Below are positions 62,569-64,000 of a DNA stretch of 64,000 nt, piece by piece. This DNA comes from an uncultured Kiritimatiellota bacterium (GTDB taxonomy: Bacteria > Verrucomicrobiota > Kiritimatiellia > RFP12 > UBA1067), in NCBI GenBank assembly GCA_934621385.1, contig CAKTUI010000002.1, positions 1 through 64,000 of the forward strand, read 5' to 3'. The notes beneath the pieces are model-generated. The model worked only from the letters and a program-made list of their open reading frames with translations, searched no databases and was not told the DNA's origin. Both the position numbers and the translations under genes were made by a program. How positions within the stretch are numbered: position 1 is the first letter of the stretch; every line of letters starts with the position of its first letter.

Positions 62569-64000
62569 AGTAACGAACCTCTGCGTAGCAATAGTGTGCA
62601 ACATCAAACTCAACTTCGGCTTCAATTATCTGCCCCTGCGACACATTCTCAAAAGATACGACCGTATTCTCAAGGTCGGGAGCTGCGCTAATGGGTTGCC
62701 CCATACTTGTTGCATGAACAGATTTCACCAACAAGGCTTCTCGTCCGTCATTCTCCGCCGTGGACGAAAAGCAGGCGCAAACTTTGGCTTTTGATTTGGG
62801 TACACGAAAGAGAAATTTATACCGTCCAGACTTAGCATCTCCAGTCGCATAAAACACTGGATCTGGCAGTGCTTTTAAGACAAATCCATTCGTTTCAGGC
62901 GCATTTGGATTTCCGCGATTCCTATTATTGACAGGATTGCCTCGCTTTCGCTGATTGTGCCCATTGCCCGTTTGAACACCTGATTCAATGTTCGCGTCAT
63001 CATCTTCCTCTTCATTGGTTATATTGGCAGGAACAGCCTGTGTAGTCTTTGTATTCTTTCGCTTATGCTTCTTAACTCTCGGCTTCCAATCGCTAATGCC
63101 GGATGTCTTGCTTGATCTTGATTTCACCCCATCAATGTTAAATTGCCCCGCACATATATCAAACAACTCATCCAGTTCATCTGGCAAGACGGCATCTGTC
63201 ATATCAGCTATCGCTACGCCCGCCTCTTGTTCGGACCACTGCTCCGCGCATTTTCTCAACTCATCCAATTGAGCCTTTGCCCGTTTTCGTTCGTCTTTAT
63301 CAGGGAATCGAGTTGTCGGAGTCTCAAACCGATCATGCCGCGCGTTTTCCATTTTCTTAAACGCGGCATTAAGTTCCGCATCTATTATGCGAACCAACCC
63401 AATAACAGAGGTTGTACCACAAATGTCTTTCAACATGTGCACAACCATACCTTTTTCACGAGTTACTAAACACCGATTAAATTCTGGATCACTTCGAATA
63501 AATTTGTAGCACAGTGCCTTTTCTGGAAAATTTGGGCAATCCATTCCTGTTCGCACAAGCGAGGAATACTTCCATGGTTTGGTGCTCAGTTTGTAGAGTG
63601 CTTCGACAAGAGCCTTGTCCTTGTCCCGTTTGGATGCTGCAGAGTTCTTATACCAGTCCACCATTGCACCTAAGTTACACGCGCTGACCTCTTTATCATT
63701 CGGAAGTACCACAAGCAGTGTTTTATTCTCAATGGCAACAATAAATGATCTTAGAACCTCACCCAAGATGGCTGCCGATAATTCATCTTTGTCTGTCGCA
63801 GCCTCAAACCCAGGAATGTAAATATCCGTTCCATATTCATTTGGCTGCCGATCTGAAAATTTAATCGGGCCAGGAATTGATGGCGACTCCATCGTCTTTG
63901 TATTGTAGTTGTCTGAACAATAGAAAATGGTACGATCAGCCTGCTTGTTTTCACTTTCAAAATTTGGATTCCTGAATGTCGCCAGACATCCGACACCCAT
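62549..64000 (-). CDS. GHKL/MutL-like ATPase, 5'-truncated by the window edge
   Basis: At least 483 residues are visible and the true N-terminus lies beyond 64000. The first residues, MGVGCLATF, resemble a GHKL G2 glycine loop. YGTDIYIPGFEA followed by AILGEVLRSFIVAIENKTLL resembles the junction after the ATP-binding fold in MutL/Hsp90-like ATPases of defence loci. A helical middle (about 200-280), a lysine/asparagine-rich low-complexity linker (about 310-375, KKHKRKNTKT and NRNRGNPNAPETNG) and a C-terminal beta domain (about 378-483) follow. It overlaps the downstream gene. Lower GC than the rest of the window suggests transfer. The GHKL call rests on motif resemblance and needs the missing N-terminal part. 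Confidence 0.55.
   Translation of the reverse strand: MGVGCLATFRNPNFESENKQADRTIFYCSDNYNTKTMESPSIPGPIKFSDRQPNEYGTDIYIPGFEAATDKDELSAAILGEVLRSFIVAIENKTLLVVLPNDKEVSACNLGAMVDWYKNSAASKRDKDKALVEALYKLSTKPWKYSSLVRTGMDCPNFPEKALCYKFIRSDPEFNRCLVTREKGMVVHMLKDICGTTSVIGLVRIIDAELNAAFKKMENARHDRFETPTTRFPDKDERKRAKAQLDELRKCAEQWSEQEAGVAIADMTDAVLPDELDELFDICAGQFNIDGVKSRSSKTSGISDWKPRVKKHKRKNTKTTQAVPANITNEEEDDDANIESGVQTGNGHNQRKRGNPVNNRNRGNPNAPETNGFVLKALPDPVFYATGDAKSGRYKFLFRVPKSKAKVCACFSSTAENDGREALLVKSVHATSMGQPISAAPDLENTVVSFENVSQGQIIEAEVEFDVAHYCYAEVRYYEKKNI

Overview
The window suggests a GC-rich, probably host-associated anaerobe of the Verrucomicrobiota/Kiritimatiellota/Lentisphaerota group. The main evidence is a complete five-gene locus of the Akkermansia Amuc_1098-1102 type (pilus-like secretin system, 9.4-17.1 kb). 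Supporting traits are very large secreted proteins with thrombospondin-type-3 calcium repeats, an H-X9-DG type pseudopilin, a DUF1080 lipoprotein, an InlB-type repeat protein and a sulfide-type Thi4. The phylum assignment is inference from gene content. Nearly every gene is on the minus strand; the one confident plus-strand gene is a small CBM48-like protein at 60.06 kb.

Layout, left to right. 1-171: a strong minus-strand promoter and boxA-like leader pointing out of the window, possibly for an rRNA operon. 0.3-3.9 kb: a BvgS-like hybrid histidine kinase preceded by a membrane helical-bundle sensor. 3.9-5.5 kb: thiE and a cysteine-free thi4 under a TPP riboswitch. 5.5-6.36 kb: a gene-free stretch packed with perfect inverted repeats. 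6.36-9.3 kb: hisH-hisF-guaA. 9.3-17.1 kb: the Amuc_1102/1101(PilM-PilN)/1100/1099/1098-like operon. 17.1-20.3 kb: kdsD-type sugar-phosphate isomerase, pta and ackA. 20.3-43.2 kb: two giant secreted proteins (about 4027 and 3052 residues), a small lipoprotein and a pseudopilin. 43.2-44.1 kb: a gene-free block of direct and inverted repeats. 44.1-47.5 kb: an InlB-repeat secreted protein and a DUF1080 lipoprotein. 47.6-55.9 kb: purL, a uracil permease, an MscS channel, a guanine/hypoxanthine-type permease and upp, together a nucleobase salvage group. 55.9-59.9 kb: a polar amino-acid ABC transporter with two tandem paralogous binding lipoproteins, an HExxH membrane metallopeptidase and an FtsB/DivIC-like protein. 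60.0-60.5 kb: the CBM48-like gene with its own promoter and terminator.

From about 60.6 kb to the right edge the sequence is visibly AT-richer. It carries a 54-residue DpnD/PcfM-like gene and three overlapping genes: a GHKL/MutL-like ATPase fragment cut by the window edge, an unrecognised protein, and a DUF6339-like protein. This looks like horizontally acquired DNA and is the best candidate here for a poorly described (possibly antiphage) system.

Promoters read by eye share an extended -10 of the form GCTATAAT. They precede the sensor operon, the secretin, the pseudopilin and the FtsB-like gene.
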